NCBI GenBank assembly: GCA_029962745.1
Contig: CM057166.1
Location: 199,714 to 263,713 of the forward strand
Length of the DNA: 64,000 nucleotides
Direction: 5' to 3'
Source of the DNA: Echinometra lucunter
Taxonomy: Eukaryota; Echinodermata; Echinoidea; Camarodonta; Echinometridae
Position 1 is the first letter of the stretch. Each line of letters opens with the position of its first letter. This document shows, piece after piece, positions 1 through 10,523 of the stretch. The translations under genes and the position numbers were made by a program. Under the pieces are notes generated by a model. It was not told the DNA's origin and did not search any database. It saw only the letters and a program-made list of their open reading frames with translations.

Positions 1-1182
1 GTCCTCCCAAAAGCGGGACCCAAATTCTGCGATCTTTCTCCATAAAGTACGGTTAAAATGCTCATACAGGATAACATCCATCGAATTCCATTTCCTTATC
101 TCGACCCTCTGAGTTTCATTGATGACGTACTTAAATGCCCGTCGATTTGCGCTAACATATAAAATATCTTTGAAATCCCAACACATCATATGTTTGAGCA
201 ATATGAGCGATTCATCGAGGTACTCCGTGATTAAGACCAGATCTAGCCTTTCATCGAGTATATCAATCGCATCTTTCAGATATTCTTCCTCATATTCAAC
301 AAATTCTTCATTGCTGTTTTGCATGGTATTGTTGAAGAGTAGGTCAAATCCCATTCCATTCTTGGCATAAGATTTGCACTGACCATGTGCTTTCTTCCAG
401 TGGGTAGGTGCCTTCTTGAAGAAGTTTGTTATCTTTTGCTGGTTATCAAGCCCTTTGAGTTTCATATTATCACCACAATTGAAAAAGAAAAAAGCAGAGT
501 CCCATTGCTGAACGGGGTCACGTAGTATTGTAATATACTTAGCCCATGGATTCATAAAGCGAGTTAAGAACTCGAGATTTGGGAAAAGTCGCATATGAAC
601 CGTCATCATGTCGTAGTTCGTATAACGATTGAAGTCGCCGACTTCCACTCCTACTGGCGGGAGTATATCTGACGGTTCTGATGGGGATGTTTGACGAAAG
701 TGTCCATGTTGAGGCTCTTTGGCATAAATCATGAAAGATAAATTCCGTGCCAATCCGTAGCGGTTAATAATTTTTGTTAAGGTGGTGCTCCCTGTTTTAT
801 GTGTTTTCACAAAAACTAGAGAAGTTGAAGGTTGACAAAGCTTTATCGCTGGTTCTGGCTGTTTCCATTCAGTAGAATCACCAAATAAATAGCACGTAAT
901 TCCACATCGGTGACGGTGGTACAACTTGAGGCGGTAGGTTGGTATCTCCTTCCCATGTTGTTCCGATGAGATCCTTATTGAAGTCCCGGGTTCCAAATAC
1001 GTGAGCATGGTGATCGATGTGACGAAAATTGATAGCGCCAGCAAAATTGCCATAGTAGATTTCTGGGTACGAAATAAGACAATTTTATTAGAATATAACT
1101 TGAAAATAATCGAAAACAAAAATGCAATGAATGTTAACTGTACATACAACAGAGATGACAGCAAATGGTAAACTTTCAGCAT
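1..1182 (-). CDS. Galactose-3-O-sulfotransferase-like protein, second copy (cut at window edge)
   Basis: The minus-strand frame opens with ATG at 1182 and stays open to position 1, giving the first 394 codons of a protein nearly identical to that of 5508-6884. The window edge removes about 64 C-terminal codons. The PAPS-binding motifs and membrane anchor described for the other copy are kept. Some differences change residues, for example Ser to Phe in the segment after ANRRA and HM to YL after EYEEE, so this is not a simple sequence copy. With no frameshift or stop it may be a functional paralogue, or the other allele of one gene if the inverted arrangement is an assembly error. Confidence 0.85.
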   Translation of the reverse strand, partial: MLKVYHLLSSLLYVQLTFIAFLFSIIFKLYSNKIVLFRTQKSTMAILLALSIFVTSITMLTYLEPGTSIRISSEQHGKEIPTYRLKLYHRHRCGITCYLFGDSTEWKQPEPAIKLCQPSTSLVFVKTHKTGSTTLTKIINRYGLARNLSFMIYAKEPQHGHFRQTSPSEPSDILPPVGVEVGDFNRYTNYDMMTVHMRLFPNLEFLTRFMNPWAKYITILRDPVQQWDSAFFFFNCGDNMKLKGLDNQQKITNFFKKAPTHWKKAHGQCKSYAKNGMGFDLLFNNTMQNSNEEFVEYEEEYLKDAIDILDERLDLVLITEYLDESLILLKHMMCWDFKDILYVSANRRAFKYVINETQRVEIRKWNSMDVILYEHFNRTLWRKIAEFGSRFWED

Positions 1183-2024
1183 GCCGATTAAAATGAAATA
1201 CTATTTTTTTTTCTATTCAAGTTATTTATTATATTAAGGGTATTGTATTTTTGGCTGTGTGTTTGTTTCCATTCAGGGTAATGTATTTTTTGGTCTGTTT
1301 TTATTCAGGACAGCCTAATGTAATTATTGTTTGTTTGTTTGCTTCTTTTTACGGTAATGTAATTTTGGGGGGTGGGGATAATGTAATTTTTGTTAGTTTG
1401 TTTCTATTCCCGGTAATGTAATTTTTGTTTGTGATTAGCTGAATTGTCCAGAATTGGTTTATGGTCGGTTAGAAGTCGTTTTGGGATCGGTAAATGTAAA
1501 ACCCTTTTTTTCATTATGCATCGGTGTACCTCATTTCGTTTTATCTTACTATTAGGTTGCATTCACGAGATTCTTCGGGAAATCAAGAGTACTTTCGATT
1601 CACACTGGCAAAATACCAGGGTTTTTTCCTGATCGGGTAGGTGTGAAAACACCTATTATCAGAGTTCCGTATAAGTGCACATTCACAGTCAGTATGTAGA
1701 TCATAATTCTGCATATTTGTTCTGGGTAAGTTGTCTTGCGCTGTAAACCTGTATCCATCCAGATTTATGCAAATTATGCAAGTTGCCCAAAGTTGCTGTT
1801 TTGGCAAGAAAGCTGAAAATGTTTGTAGACCAAAATAGGATCACCGAAGAAACAAAAAAAAAAGGAAACTTCAACAGAAAGAACTTTTCTAGGTTATACT
1901 TTAGGAAATATAGGAATGTCAAACCAGTGATTGTTATAGATCTTGGCAGGTCCCTGGTTAAGCCGACTATAGTTCGTTTTTAAACCAATCAATCTTCCAG
2001 TCAATCTACGTCTTCTTACGACGT
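1183..2024. other. Non-coding 5' flank of left sulfotransferase copy
   Basis: About 840 bases without a credible gene. Between about 1230 and 1435 there is a loose tandem repetition of a phrase like GGTAATGTAATTTTTG followed by GTTTGTTTG runs. A dispersed repeat occupies 1735-1915. The same material appears inverted at 4668-5507. Confidence 0.7.
1735..1915 (+). repeat. Dispersed ~180-bp repeat, copy 1
   Basis: The stretch from GCGCTGTAAACCTGTAT to the AACTTCAACAGAAAG segment and beyond resembles 26015-26190 in the same orientation, and 4780-4962 inverted. Landmarks shared by all copies are CAGATTTATGCAAAT, a TTGCxCAAAGTxGCTGT block and GATCACxxA. The third copy is clearly diverged, so this is an older dispersed family. 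It may start earlier, since AGTTCCGTAT occurs upstream in both locations. Confidence 0.7.
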
Positions 2025-2268
2025 ACACTCTTATTTCCACGGTGTCAAATTGACTCGGAAACGGCGTCAGCTGGGAGTCAACTCTATTCCGAGTTGAAGT
2101 GAATCGGATTCCGAATTAATTTGACTCGGAATGGTGTGGCATTAGCTGTGAATCGACTCAATTCCGAGTCAAAGTAACTAGTAAAACGAGTCACTTTAAC
2201 TCGGAATAGAGTTGACTCCCAGCTGATGCCGTTTCCGAGTCAATTTGACACCGTGGAAATAAGAGTGT
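2025..2268. mobile_element. Fold-back MITE-like element rich in TTCCGAGT, left copy
   Basis: A 244-bp element with terminal inverted repeats of roughly 95 bp starting ACACTCTTATTTCCACGG, separated by a short loop. The arms differ at only a few positions. TTCCGAGT or its complement ACTCGGAA recurs many times inside. It has no coding capacity, as expected of a non-autonomous fold-back or MITE. No clear target-site duplication was seen. Confidence 0.7.
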
Positions 2269-3145
2269 GGAGTAGTGAGATAATTCCGAAAGATTTGATT
2301 ATTAAAAAGCTGTTGTAATGTATTAAACCAAGGAGTTATTAATAGACTAATTAAACATACATGTATTATTCCATACACGTCTATCGAACACTGCATGTTA
2401 CAACAATTATCATGATTACAGCAGTGGCTTGTCTCGCCATCACAGACGCCGAGAAGCGTACAGAGAGCTGCAAAGAGCAAAGAGAAGAGCTAGCATGCCG
2501 ACGTGATTAAGTAGAGTAGGAGTGAATGGTGTTATTTATAATACAAAGGTTTTGAAATGAAAGAGGGAGCATATCATTTAGATAGTTAAATATGAACAGT
2601 AAACTTTGCACTAAATTTACGTCGAATATCATTAAGGTTCATTTTCAGCTGGTAAAATATTGTTTGTGAGCGTCATGTCAGCACATTCATGTACAAATTG
2701 AAAAGGAAAAGAAATGAGCATGCAAAATTACCATAAAATATCATTATGCATAAAGGCATATGAATCACATGAAAAAGAGATGCTTCTGGTAAGACTTTTC
2801 TTAAAATATAACTAGCATATAATTCTCACGTCAATAATAATGCTACTTGATAGGATTACTACTGTTTATTAGTTTGATTGGTGAATGATTTACTGAATGT
2901 GTGCATTTTCACAGCTGTGTTGTATTAACAAAAACTAAATTAAGAATATATACACCATTGTACATACAGCCAGGCTGCTTAAGACTAGGAGACGTTATCT
3001 TGTCGCAAGACCCATATGGATTTTTTTTTTTATCTGAAACCCCTTCTACTTTAAAGTTGAATTGTCGGAAGGAAATAAACATTCTGAAATCGATTCATAT
3101 TGATCTATTCCTGTCTGATTTCCTCTTCTTCTTCTTCTTCTTCTT
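2269..3145. other. Non-coding stretch of left arm up to the gap
   Basis: AT-rich sequence without a convincing gene. A pyrimidine-rich tract ending in CAG with a following cysteine-rich reading (best seen inverted at 4212-4330) is the only coding-like signal. The last about 20 bases before the gap are a CTT triplet repeat, which may be why assembly stopped. Confidence 0.6.
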
Positions 3146-3645
3146 NNNNNNNNNNNNNNNNNNNNNNNNNNNNNNNNNNNNNNNNNNNNNNNNNNNNNNN
3201 NNNNNNNNNNNNNNNNNNNNNNNNNNNNNNNNNNNNNNNNNNNNNNNNNNNNNNNNNNNNNNNNNNNNNNNNNNNNNNNNNNNNNNNNNNNNNNNNNNNN
3301 NNNNNNNNNNNNNNNNNNNNNNNNNNNNNNNNNNNNNNNNNNNNNNNNNNNNNNNNNNNNNNNNNNNNNNNNNNNNNNNNNNNNNNNNNNNNNNNNNNNN
3401 NNNNNNNNNNNNNNNNNNNNNNNNNNNNNNNNNNNNNNNNNNNNNNNNNNNNNNNNNNNNNNNNNNNNNNNNNNNNNNNNNNNNNNNNNNNNNNNNNNNN
3501 NNNNNNNNNNNNNNNNNNNNNNNNNNNNNNNNNNNNNNNNNNNNNNNNNNNNNNNNNNNNNNNNNNNNNNNNNNNNNNNNNNNNNNNNNNNNNNNNNNNN
3601 NNNNNNNNNNNNNNNNNNNNNNNNNNNNNNNNNNNNNNNNNNNNN
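3146..3645. other. Assembly gap of 500 N
   Basis: Exactly 500 N, the usual placeholder for a gap of unknown length. It sits at the centre of the inverted duplication, so the spacer size between arms and even the join itself are unproven. Confidence 0.99.
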
Positions 3646-4423
3646 TAGAAGGGGTTTCAGATAAAAAAAAAATCCATATGGGTCTTGCGACAAGATAACG
3701 TCTCCTAGTCTTAAGCAGCCTGGCTGTATGTACAATGGTGTATATATTCTTAATTTAGTTTTTGTTAATACAACACAGCTGTGAAAATGCACACATTCAG
3801 TAAATCATTCACCAATCAACTAATAAACAGTAGTAATCCTATCAAGTAGCATTAGTATTGACGTGAGAATTATATGCTAGTTATATTTTAAGAAAAGTCT
3901 TACCAGAAGCATCTCTTTTTCATGTGATTCATAGGCCTTTATGCATAATGATATTTTACGGTAATTTTGCATGCTCATTTCTTTTCCTTTTCAATTTGTA
4001 CATGAATGTGCTGACATGACGCTCACAAACAATATTTTACCAGCTGAAAAGGAACCTTAATGATATTCGACGTAAATTTAGTGCAAAGTTTACTGTTCAT
4101 ATTTAACTATCTAAATGATATGCTCCCTCTTTCATTTCAAAACCTTTGTATTATAAATAACACCATTCACTCCTACTCTACTTAATCACGTCGGCATGCT
4201 AGCTCTTCTCTTTGCTCTTTGCAGCTCTCTGTACGCTACTCGGCGTCTGTGATGGCGAGACAAGCCACTGCTGTAATCATGATAATTGTTGTAACATGCA
4301 GTGTTCCATAGACGTGTATGGAATAATACATGTATGTTTAATTAGTCTATTAATAACTCCTTGGTTTAATACATTACAACAGCTTTTTAATAATCAAATC
4401 TTTCGGAATTATCTCACTACTCC

Positions 4424-4667
4424 ACACTCTTATTTCCACGGTGTCAAATTGACTCGGAAACGGCATCAGCTGGGAGTCAACTCTATTCCGAGTTAAAGTG
4501 ACTCGTTTTACTAGTTACTTTGACTCGGAATTGAGTCGATTCACAGCTAATGCCACACCATTCCGAGTCAAATTAATTCGGAATCCGATTCACTTCAACT
4601 CGGAATAGAGTTGACTCCCAGCTGACGCCGTTTCCGAGTCAATTTGACACCGTGGAAATAAGAGTGT
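4424..4667. mobile_element. Fold-back MITE-like element rich in TTCCGAGT, right copy
   Basis: Same 244-bp element as 2025-2268, carried by the inverted duplication. Both copies are the same length with a few substitutions. It was therefore present before the duplication, or the two copies are alleles. Confidence 0.7.
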
Positions 4668-4779
4668 ACGTCGTAAGAAGACGTAGATTGACTGGAATAT
4701 TGATTGGTTTAAAAACGAACTATAGTCGGCTTAACCAGGGACCTGCCAAGATCTATAACAATCACTGGTTTGACATTCC

Positions 4780-4962
4780 TATATTTCCTAAAGTATAACC
4801 TAGAAAAGTTCTTTCTGTTGAAGTTTCCTTTTTTTTTTTTGTTTCTTCGGTGATCCTATTTTGGTCTACAAACATTTTCAGCTTTCTTGCCAAAACAGCA
4901 ACTTTGGGCAACTTGCATAATTTGCATAAATCTGGATGGATACAGGTTTACAGCGCAAGACA
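4780..4962 (-). repeat. Dispersed ~180-bp repeat, copy 2 (inverted)
   Basis: Reverse complement of the repeat at 1735-1915 and a diverged relative of 26015-26190. It lies between the fold-back element and the sulfotransferase start. Confidence 0.7.
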
Positions 4963-5507
4963 ACTTACCCAGAACAAATATGCAGAATTATGATCTACAT
5001 ACTGACTGTGAATGTGCACTTATACGGAACTCTGATAATAGGTGTTTTCACACCTACCCGATCAGGAAAAAACCTCTGGTATTTGAAGTGTGAATCGAAA
5101 GTACTCATGATTTCCCGAAGAATCTCGTTAATGCAACCTAATAGTAAGATAAAACGAAATGAGGTACACCGATGCATAATGAAAAAAAGGGTTTTACATT
5201 TACCGATCCCAAAACGACTTCTAACCGACCATAAACCAATTCTGGACAATTCAGCTAATCACAAACAAAAATTACATTACCGGGAATAGAAACAAAAAAT
5301 TACATTATCCCCACCCCCCAAAATTACATTACCGTAAAAAGAAGCAAACAAACAAACAAACAATAATTACATTAGGCTGTCCTGAATAAAAACAGACCAA
5401 AAAATACATTACCCTGAATGGAAACAAACACACAGCCAAAAATACAATACCCTTAATATAATAAATAACTTGAATAGAAAAAAAAAAAGTATTTCATTTT
5501 AATCGGC

Positions 5508-6884
5508 ATGCTGAAAGTTTACCATTTGCTGTCATCTCTGTTGTATGTACAGTTAACATTCATTGCATTTTTGTTTTCGATTATTTTCAAGTTATATTCT
5601 AATAAAATTGTCTTATTTCGTACCCAGAAATCTACTATGGCAATTTTGCTGGCGCTATCAATTTTCGTCACATCGATCACCATGCTCACGTATTTGGAAC
5701 CCGGGACTTCAATAAGGATCTCATCGGAACAACATGGGAAGGAGATACCAACCTACCGCCTCAAGTTGTACCACCGTCACCGATGTGGAATTACGTGCTA
5801 TTTATTTGGTGATTCTACGGAATGGAAACAGCCAGAACCAGCGATAAAGCTTTGTCAACCTTCAACTTCTCTAGTTTTTGTGAAAACACATAAAACAGGG
5901 AGCACCACCTTAACAAAAATTATTAACCGCTACGGATTGGCACGGAATTTATCTTTCATGATTTATGCCGAAGAGCCTCAACATGGACACTTTCGTCAAA
6001 CATCCCCATCAGAACCGTCAGATATACTCCCGCCAGTAGGAGTGGAAGTCGGCGACTTCGATCGTTATACGAACTACGACATGATGACGGTTCATATGCG
6101 ACTTTTCCCAAATCTCGAGTTCTTAACTCGCTTTATGAATCCATGGGCTAAGTATATTACAATACTACGTGACCCCGTTCAGCAATGGGACTCCGCCTTT
6201 TTCTTTTTCAATTGTGGTGATTATATGAAGCTCAAAGGGCTTGATAACCAGCAAAAGATAACAAACTTCTTCAAGAAGGCACCTACCCACTGGAAGAAAG
6301 CACATGGTCAGTGCAAATCTTATGCCAAGAATGGAATGGGATTTGACCTACTCTTCAACAATACCATGCAAAACAGCAATGAAAAATTTGTTGAATATGA
6401 GGAAGAACATATGAAAGATGCGATTGATATACTCGATGAAAGGCTAGATCTGGTCTTAATCACGGAGTACCTCGATGAATCGCTGATATTGCTCAAACAT
6501 ATGATGTGTTGGGATTTCAAAGATATATTATATGTTAGCGCAAATCGACGGGCATCTAAGTACGTCATCAATGAAACTCAGAGGGTCGAGATAAGGAAAT
6601 GGAATTCGATGGATGTTATCCTTTATGAGCATTTTAACAGTACTTTATGGAGAAAGATCGCAGAATTTGGGTCCCGCTTTTGGGAGGACTTGGACCACTT
6701 TCTCAAGCTGAAGCAGGAATATCATGCTATATGTGGTTTTGAGACATCAGTCTTAGAAGGACTTGATAAAGTTCAAATGACAGCGAAGAATTCGTCCAAG
6801 GATTGCACAGTCATGCTGAAACCTGAAATCTTTGATATAATCAAACGTCAGAATAACGGTCTTCTCTCAAGTCCATCGCTGTGA
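5508..6884 (+). CDS. Galactose-3-O-sulfotransferase-like Golgi enzyme
   Basis: The 458-residue product matches the galactosylceramide/galactose-3-O-sulfotransferase family, which moves sulfate from PAPS to the 3-hydroxyl of galactose on glycolipids or glycoproteins in the Golgi lumen. The 5'-phosphosulfate loop FVKTHKTGSTT is near residues 123-133 and the 3'-phosphate motif ITILRDPVQQWDSAF near 218-232. Later family signatures include a YLDESLILLKHMMCW-like block and WNSMDVILYEHFNSTLWRK. The N-terminus is hydrophobic, fitting a type II signal anchor. The true start may be Met44 (5637), which begins the better anchor MAILLALSIFVTSITML; just before it, TCTTATTTCGTACCCAG looks like a 3' splice site, so codons 1-43 may be intron. 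Length fits the family. A near-identical copy lies inverted at 1-1182. Preferred acceptor is not deducible. Confidence 0.9.
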   Translation: MLKVYHLLSSLLYVQLTFIAFLFSIIFKLYSNKIVLFRTQKSTMAILLALSIFVTSITMLTYLEPGTSIRISSEQHGKEIPTYRLKLYHRHRCGITCYLFGDSTEWKQPEPAIKLCQPSTSLVFVKTHKTGSTTLTKIINRYGLARNLSFMIYAEEPQHGHFRQTSPSEPSDILPPVGVEVGDFDRYTNYDMMTVHMRLFPNLEFLTRFMNPWAKYITILRDPVQQWDSAFFFFNCGDYMKLKGLDNQQKITNFFKKAPTHWKKAHGQCKSYAKNGMGFDLLFNNTMQNSNEKFVEYEEEHMKDAIDILDERLDLVLITEYLDESLILLKHMMCWDFKDILYVSANRRASKYVINETQRVEIRKWNSMDVILYEHFNSTLWRKIAEFGSRFWEDLDHFLKLKQEYHAICGFETSVLEGLDKVQMTAKNSSKDCTVMLKPEIFDIIKRQNNGLLSSPSL

Positions 6885-6900
6885 TGTAAAAGCCCACATT

Positions 6901-6923
<23 letters not shown>
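6901..6923 (+). repeat. Poly-C run in the sulfotransferase 3' flank
   Basis: About 23 consecutive C followed by an A run, just after the stop codon. Such runs recur in this window (for example at 12523-12552, 21930-21950, 33685-33700 and 47635-47652) and are likely slippage-prone or imprecisely sequenced. Confidence 0.9.
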
Positions 6924-6933
<10 letters not shown>

Positions 6934-6950
6934 ATCTAAACTGATTTCCT

Positions 6951-6956
6951 AATAAA
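6951..6956 (+). terminator. Candidate polyadenylation signal of the sulfotransferase gene
   Basis: AATAAA lies 67 bases after the TGA stop at 6882-6884. It is the first such hexamer downstream and is well placed, but no transcript evidence is visible. Confidence 0.45.
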
Positions 6957-7139
6957 TTGGCATGGACCGTCCATGATGGACCTAACACTTAATTTCCTAA
7001 TTATCACATTTTAAAGCGGTGTGGCTGTCTTGATAAGTTTTTCAGAAGTTTCAACTATTTAGAGAAATACTGCGATGAAAGCAAAAATCAATAGGCTTTC
7101 CATAGTGAATGGCTGAAAGGATTGATTTTTTTTTTTTAA

Positions 7140-9000
7140 TAAATGCTTAAATATGGAATCGGTGGGCTGTTGTACGAAGTTATTACTAACATGTATGATA
7201 ACCTAAGAATGAGTGTAAAGCTAAATGGATTTCCCCATGTTTTGAAACCAATTGTAGTGTAAAACAAGGTTGTACCAGAAGTCTTACTTTGTTTAATCTT
7301 TATCAAAACGACTTGCCACTTAAACTGGGCACTTCAGATACCCGTGGAACTAAATGGGAAGTTAGTAAAATGTTTAATGTATGCAAATGATATTGTGTAG
7401 ATATCAAAGTCAAGAAGTGGAATTATGCAAACACTACTAGACAGACTCGACAAATACTGTCATATATGGCTGTTGAATGTAAATATCAACAAAATAAAAA
7501 TGCTGTGATAATAATGGAAAGAGGTTGAAAAGAACAGAATTTCAACATTAGGGGTAAAAGAAGAAGTTTTTTAAACAGGCGATCTACCTAGGTCTTATCT
7601 GTAATAGCTGTGGTTCTTTAAATGACATAGTGAACAATTTAGCAGATAGCTCAAAAAGAGTTTTATTTAGGTTCTTCAAATCTTTTGGGTGTAACCTGCC
7701 TAATGTCAGAATAGCGACGCGATTATTTGACTCGTTGATAAAACCAGTTCTGTTATATGGGTCAGAGGTGTGGGGAGCTTTTATTGTGAATTTTGAAAAG
7801 TTAGCGAAACTTGAAAAAGGGGAACTCCAAAACCTACTTTACAAATTACATAGACAGTGTTCACTTCTAATAGTTAAGAAATGTACTAGGTATCAATAAG
7901 ACAAGCAGTAAATTGGCAATGCTATATAGCCGAAGTAGGAACATACCCATTAATTATACGCTTATCTGTCGAAATCCTGGAAAATATTATGCACCCATGG
8001 GATATAAAATACCGAATCATAATTGCATGATTCTTTCCAAGAAAACAGAAAAATGTTCGATAGCAGATCTACATGTTGGCTAGGGAACATGCACCAGCTC
8101 CTCAAAGAATGTGAATTATATGTAGATGAAAATAATGAATGTTTAGACATACAAGAAATTGTCGATAGTGAGAAAATTGTTGAAGAGGAAGTGGAAAACA
8201 AATGAGGGATTTATGCTATCATCAATTCAATATGGACTTTTGTAGTGATTGTGTAAATGGTAACGAACAAAATAAATTGAGAACATATATAAACTGTTTA
8301 AGCAGGATACTTAAACAGAGAGAAATATTTAAACCTCAGATTGCGAACAAATATTTGTCGACTTAGAGTCAGCTCTCACAACTTACCATTAGAAACATTA
8401 AGGCATAGACGACCAGTAAAAATCCCCTCACATTTACGAATATGTAATGATTACAAAGCAATTTGCAATATGGGAAATATGGGAGACGAATGTCACATAA
8501 TAATGGACCAAACAAATATGAAATAGAAATGAAGGCCCTCCTTGATGAAATAAATGAAATATCTGTAGAGTTTAAATATTTAGACAAGGTAGAGCAATTT
8601 GTGAAACTTATGAAATTAGAAGAAGAAAATAGTATTGATCAGTTCTCAAAGTTTCTTACATAAACATAAACATGAGAGGTGAATTCTAAAGGCACCATAA
8701 ATTTTGTTTTGTTTCTGTTTCATGCTAATATAGAACACCATTTCCTTGTTTGTTATCCGTATGTAACTTTTGTTAATTTTATTTTTTCTTTTTTGTTTTT
8801 CTTTTCTAGGGTAATAATATCCAAAGTCCTTTGGAAGCGCATATAGACATTATATAATAATGTGATATGCGCTATACAAGAACGGATTATTATCATTATT
8901 ATTATATATTGTTTTGTAATAATGCCTATGTATTGTAAACAGAATATTCACGTACATTATGTGAATGAAGTTTTTCAAATAAATACAAATACAAATACAA
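7140..9000 (+). mobile_element. Decayed non-LTR retrotransposon (LINE), plus strand
   Basis: Broken frames retain a reverse transcriptase order. A degraded CKQGCTRSLTLFNLYQNDLP block lies near 7255-7310, then YANDIV (motif C with Asn in place of the first Asp) near 7380, and LFDSLIKPVLLYGSEVWG near 7725-7775. C-terminal pieces at 8023-8205 and 8341-8663 include a KLRISxHxLxxE-like segment and a CxxGExE-like zinc-knuckle remnant. Several stops and frameshifts and the altered catalytic site make it inactive. The 3' end is AT-rich and closes with AAATAC repeats near 8980-9000. Confidence 0.8.
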
Positions 9001-9599
9001 TATACTTCCTTGAGAAGTGTACTTACTGAATGATCACAACGGTCATAAAAATCGTTGAATCCAATAATTGCATCTAAGATCTTTGAGTGATCTTGAATGA
9101 GAGATACATAATAGGATTTTCTTCTTTTGCAAATCTGCAATTTAAGAACTGAAAATCACACATGTTTCAATGCTAATAAACAAATTCAACACAAGTGTGA
9201 TTATTTTTTATACCCATTTGTTCATTATCATCTTTTAAAATCAACTGTATGTCTAAGTATCGTGTCATGGTAAAATTTCTGAATTAATTTTCATAATTGT
9301 GAGGACACTGTTGTTTTAGGACCTCCATGGGGCACATGCTCCCTGCACCCTGTATCAGATGTTGCTCCCACTCTTTAATCACCAATATATCACTTTGTCC
9401 AACTACTGAATTCTGCTATTAGTTATCTTATCTTTAAATTGTAATATGTTTATCCCCTCCCATTTGTCAAATGACTCTTTAAAAACTTAATAAAAAGAAA
9501 CGAAGTGATTTGAAAAATGGAAAGTTCTCCTGATGTTCCGATCATATGAATGTTTCTTACCGCACTATATGACCGTTGCATTTGCATTTACTAAGACTA
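9001..9599. other. Intergenic stretch, nothing recognised
   Basis: AT-rich sequence with many stops in all frames. No gene, RNA or structured repeat was seen. Confidence 0.6.
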
Positions 9600-9649
9600 T
9601 ATAGTCATGATAGTCAAGCGAATAGTAATAATGATAAAGATTAATAATG

Positions 9650-9685
<36 letters not shown>

Positions 9686-9730
9686 ATAATAATAATATTG
9701 GATATTTATATAGTCATGATAGTCAAGCGA

Positions 9731-9798
<68 letters not shown>

Positions 9799-9817
9799 TA
9801 TAATAATGATAATAATG

Positions 9818-9872
<55 letters not shown>

Positions 9873-9895
9873 TAATAATATTGGATATTTAAATA
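9600..9895 (+). repeat. AAT/GAT microsatellite
   Basis: Almost pure AAT triplets with occasional GAT. A block reading TAGTCATGATAGTCAAGCGA occurs twice (about 9601 and 9710), so the tract has itself been duplicated by about 109 bp. Long Asn, Ile or Tyr runs in translation are artefacts of the triplet repeat. Confidence 0.95.
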
Positions 9896-10264
9896 TCGCA
9901 CGTATCCACCAAACAAGGTGTTCAAGACACTCAATATTACCCCGGCTCAGCTAGGCTACCAATTTCAGTGCTCACAGCTTTCAAGGAATAATCACAGAGT
10001 TATAACTTACAGCATTTCTCCCTTGTACATCGCTGTTTGTCGCTTCCTATCTGCAATATAATTGATAATGATAAAAAACAACAAGGCTTGAAACTTAGTT
10101 GCGCAGTGCTGGATCAAGTATTTTAAAAAGCCTAGAAAAAGCATAGATGATTTATTTTTTTCCCCTGAACACTGCTGAAATGTGTCAGAACCAGAACGAC
10201 GTTAGCGTAGTTTTGCTGTTCTATCGAACGATCTTTTAAGGTTGAGGTTTCCATGGTGGTTCTG

Positions 10265-10501
10265 ATAACGTAGATGATGTTTACGGTTCACCATGTGGTA
10301 AGACCTGAAAGGACTGTGAGATTAGAGAAGAGATTGGGATTGGGTGAAGACTTCACCAATCATAAGAAAGATACCCTTTACTCTCTCTCTTTCATTCTAT
10401 CTCGCCTTTCCATTTCTCCTCCCCTCAACTTTCTCTGCTCTCTCTAACAGTCCTTTCATCAAGACTTACCACATGGTGAACCGTAAGCCTCATCTACGTT
10501 A
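10265..10501. mobile_element. Fold-back element A (arms about 55 bp)
   Basis: The arm TAACGTAGATGATGTTTACGG... through GGACTGT at 10265-10317 is the near-complement of 10446-10501. The loop of about 125 bases is pyrimidine-rich (CTCTCTCTTT). It is non-coding. It is the first of three fold-backs lying end to end. Confidence 0.65.
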
Positions 10502-10523
10502 CAATATCGAATGGGTTTCATTT

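Larger units (their letters stand above)
1..3051. repeat. Left arm of a 3-kb inverted duplication
   Basis: Read on the minus strand, this arm matches the plus strand of 3646-6689 almost base for base. Position 1 pairs with 6689 and 1182 with 5508, so the coding part has no net indel; small indels shift the pairing sum to 6692-6697 nearer the gap. Differences are scattered substitutions of a few percent. The arm holds a sulfotransferase gene, a fold-back element at 2025-2268 and a dispersed repeat at 1735-1915. The mirrored part ends near 3051; the next 95 bases up to the gap, ending in a CTT repeat, are not mirrored. It may be a true palindrome or two haplotypes joined head to head in assembly. 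Confidence 0.95.
3646..6689. repeat. Right arm of the 3-kb inverted duplication
   Basis: Mirror image of 1-3051. It starts directly after the gap with TAGAAGGGGTTTCAG, whose complement lies near 3037-3051. The match runs to the window's left boundary equivalent (6689), so the duplicated segment probably continues further. It carries the complete sulfotransferase gene. Confidence 0.95.

Noticed and set aside
2901..3792. Open frames reading through the first N gap
   Set aside because: The N bases give meaningless codons; the mirrored sequence on each side explains the identical starts.
9607..9954. Long Asn-, Ile- or Tyr-rich open frames
   Set aside because: They are translations of AAT/GAT triplet repeats in three frames and have no other features.
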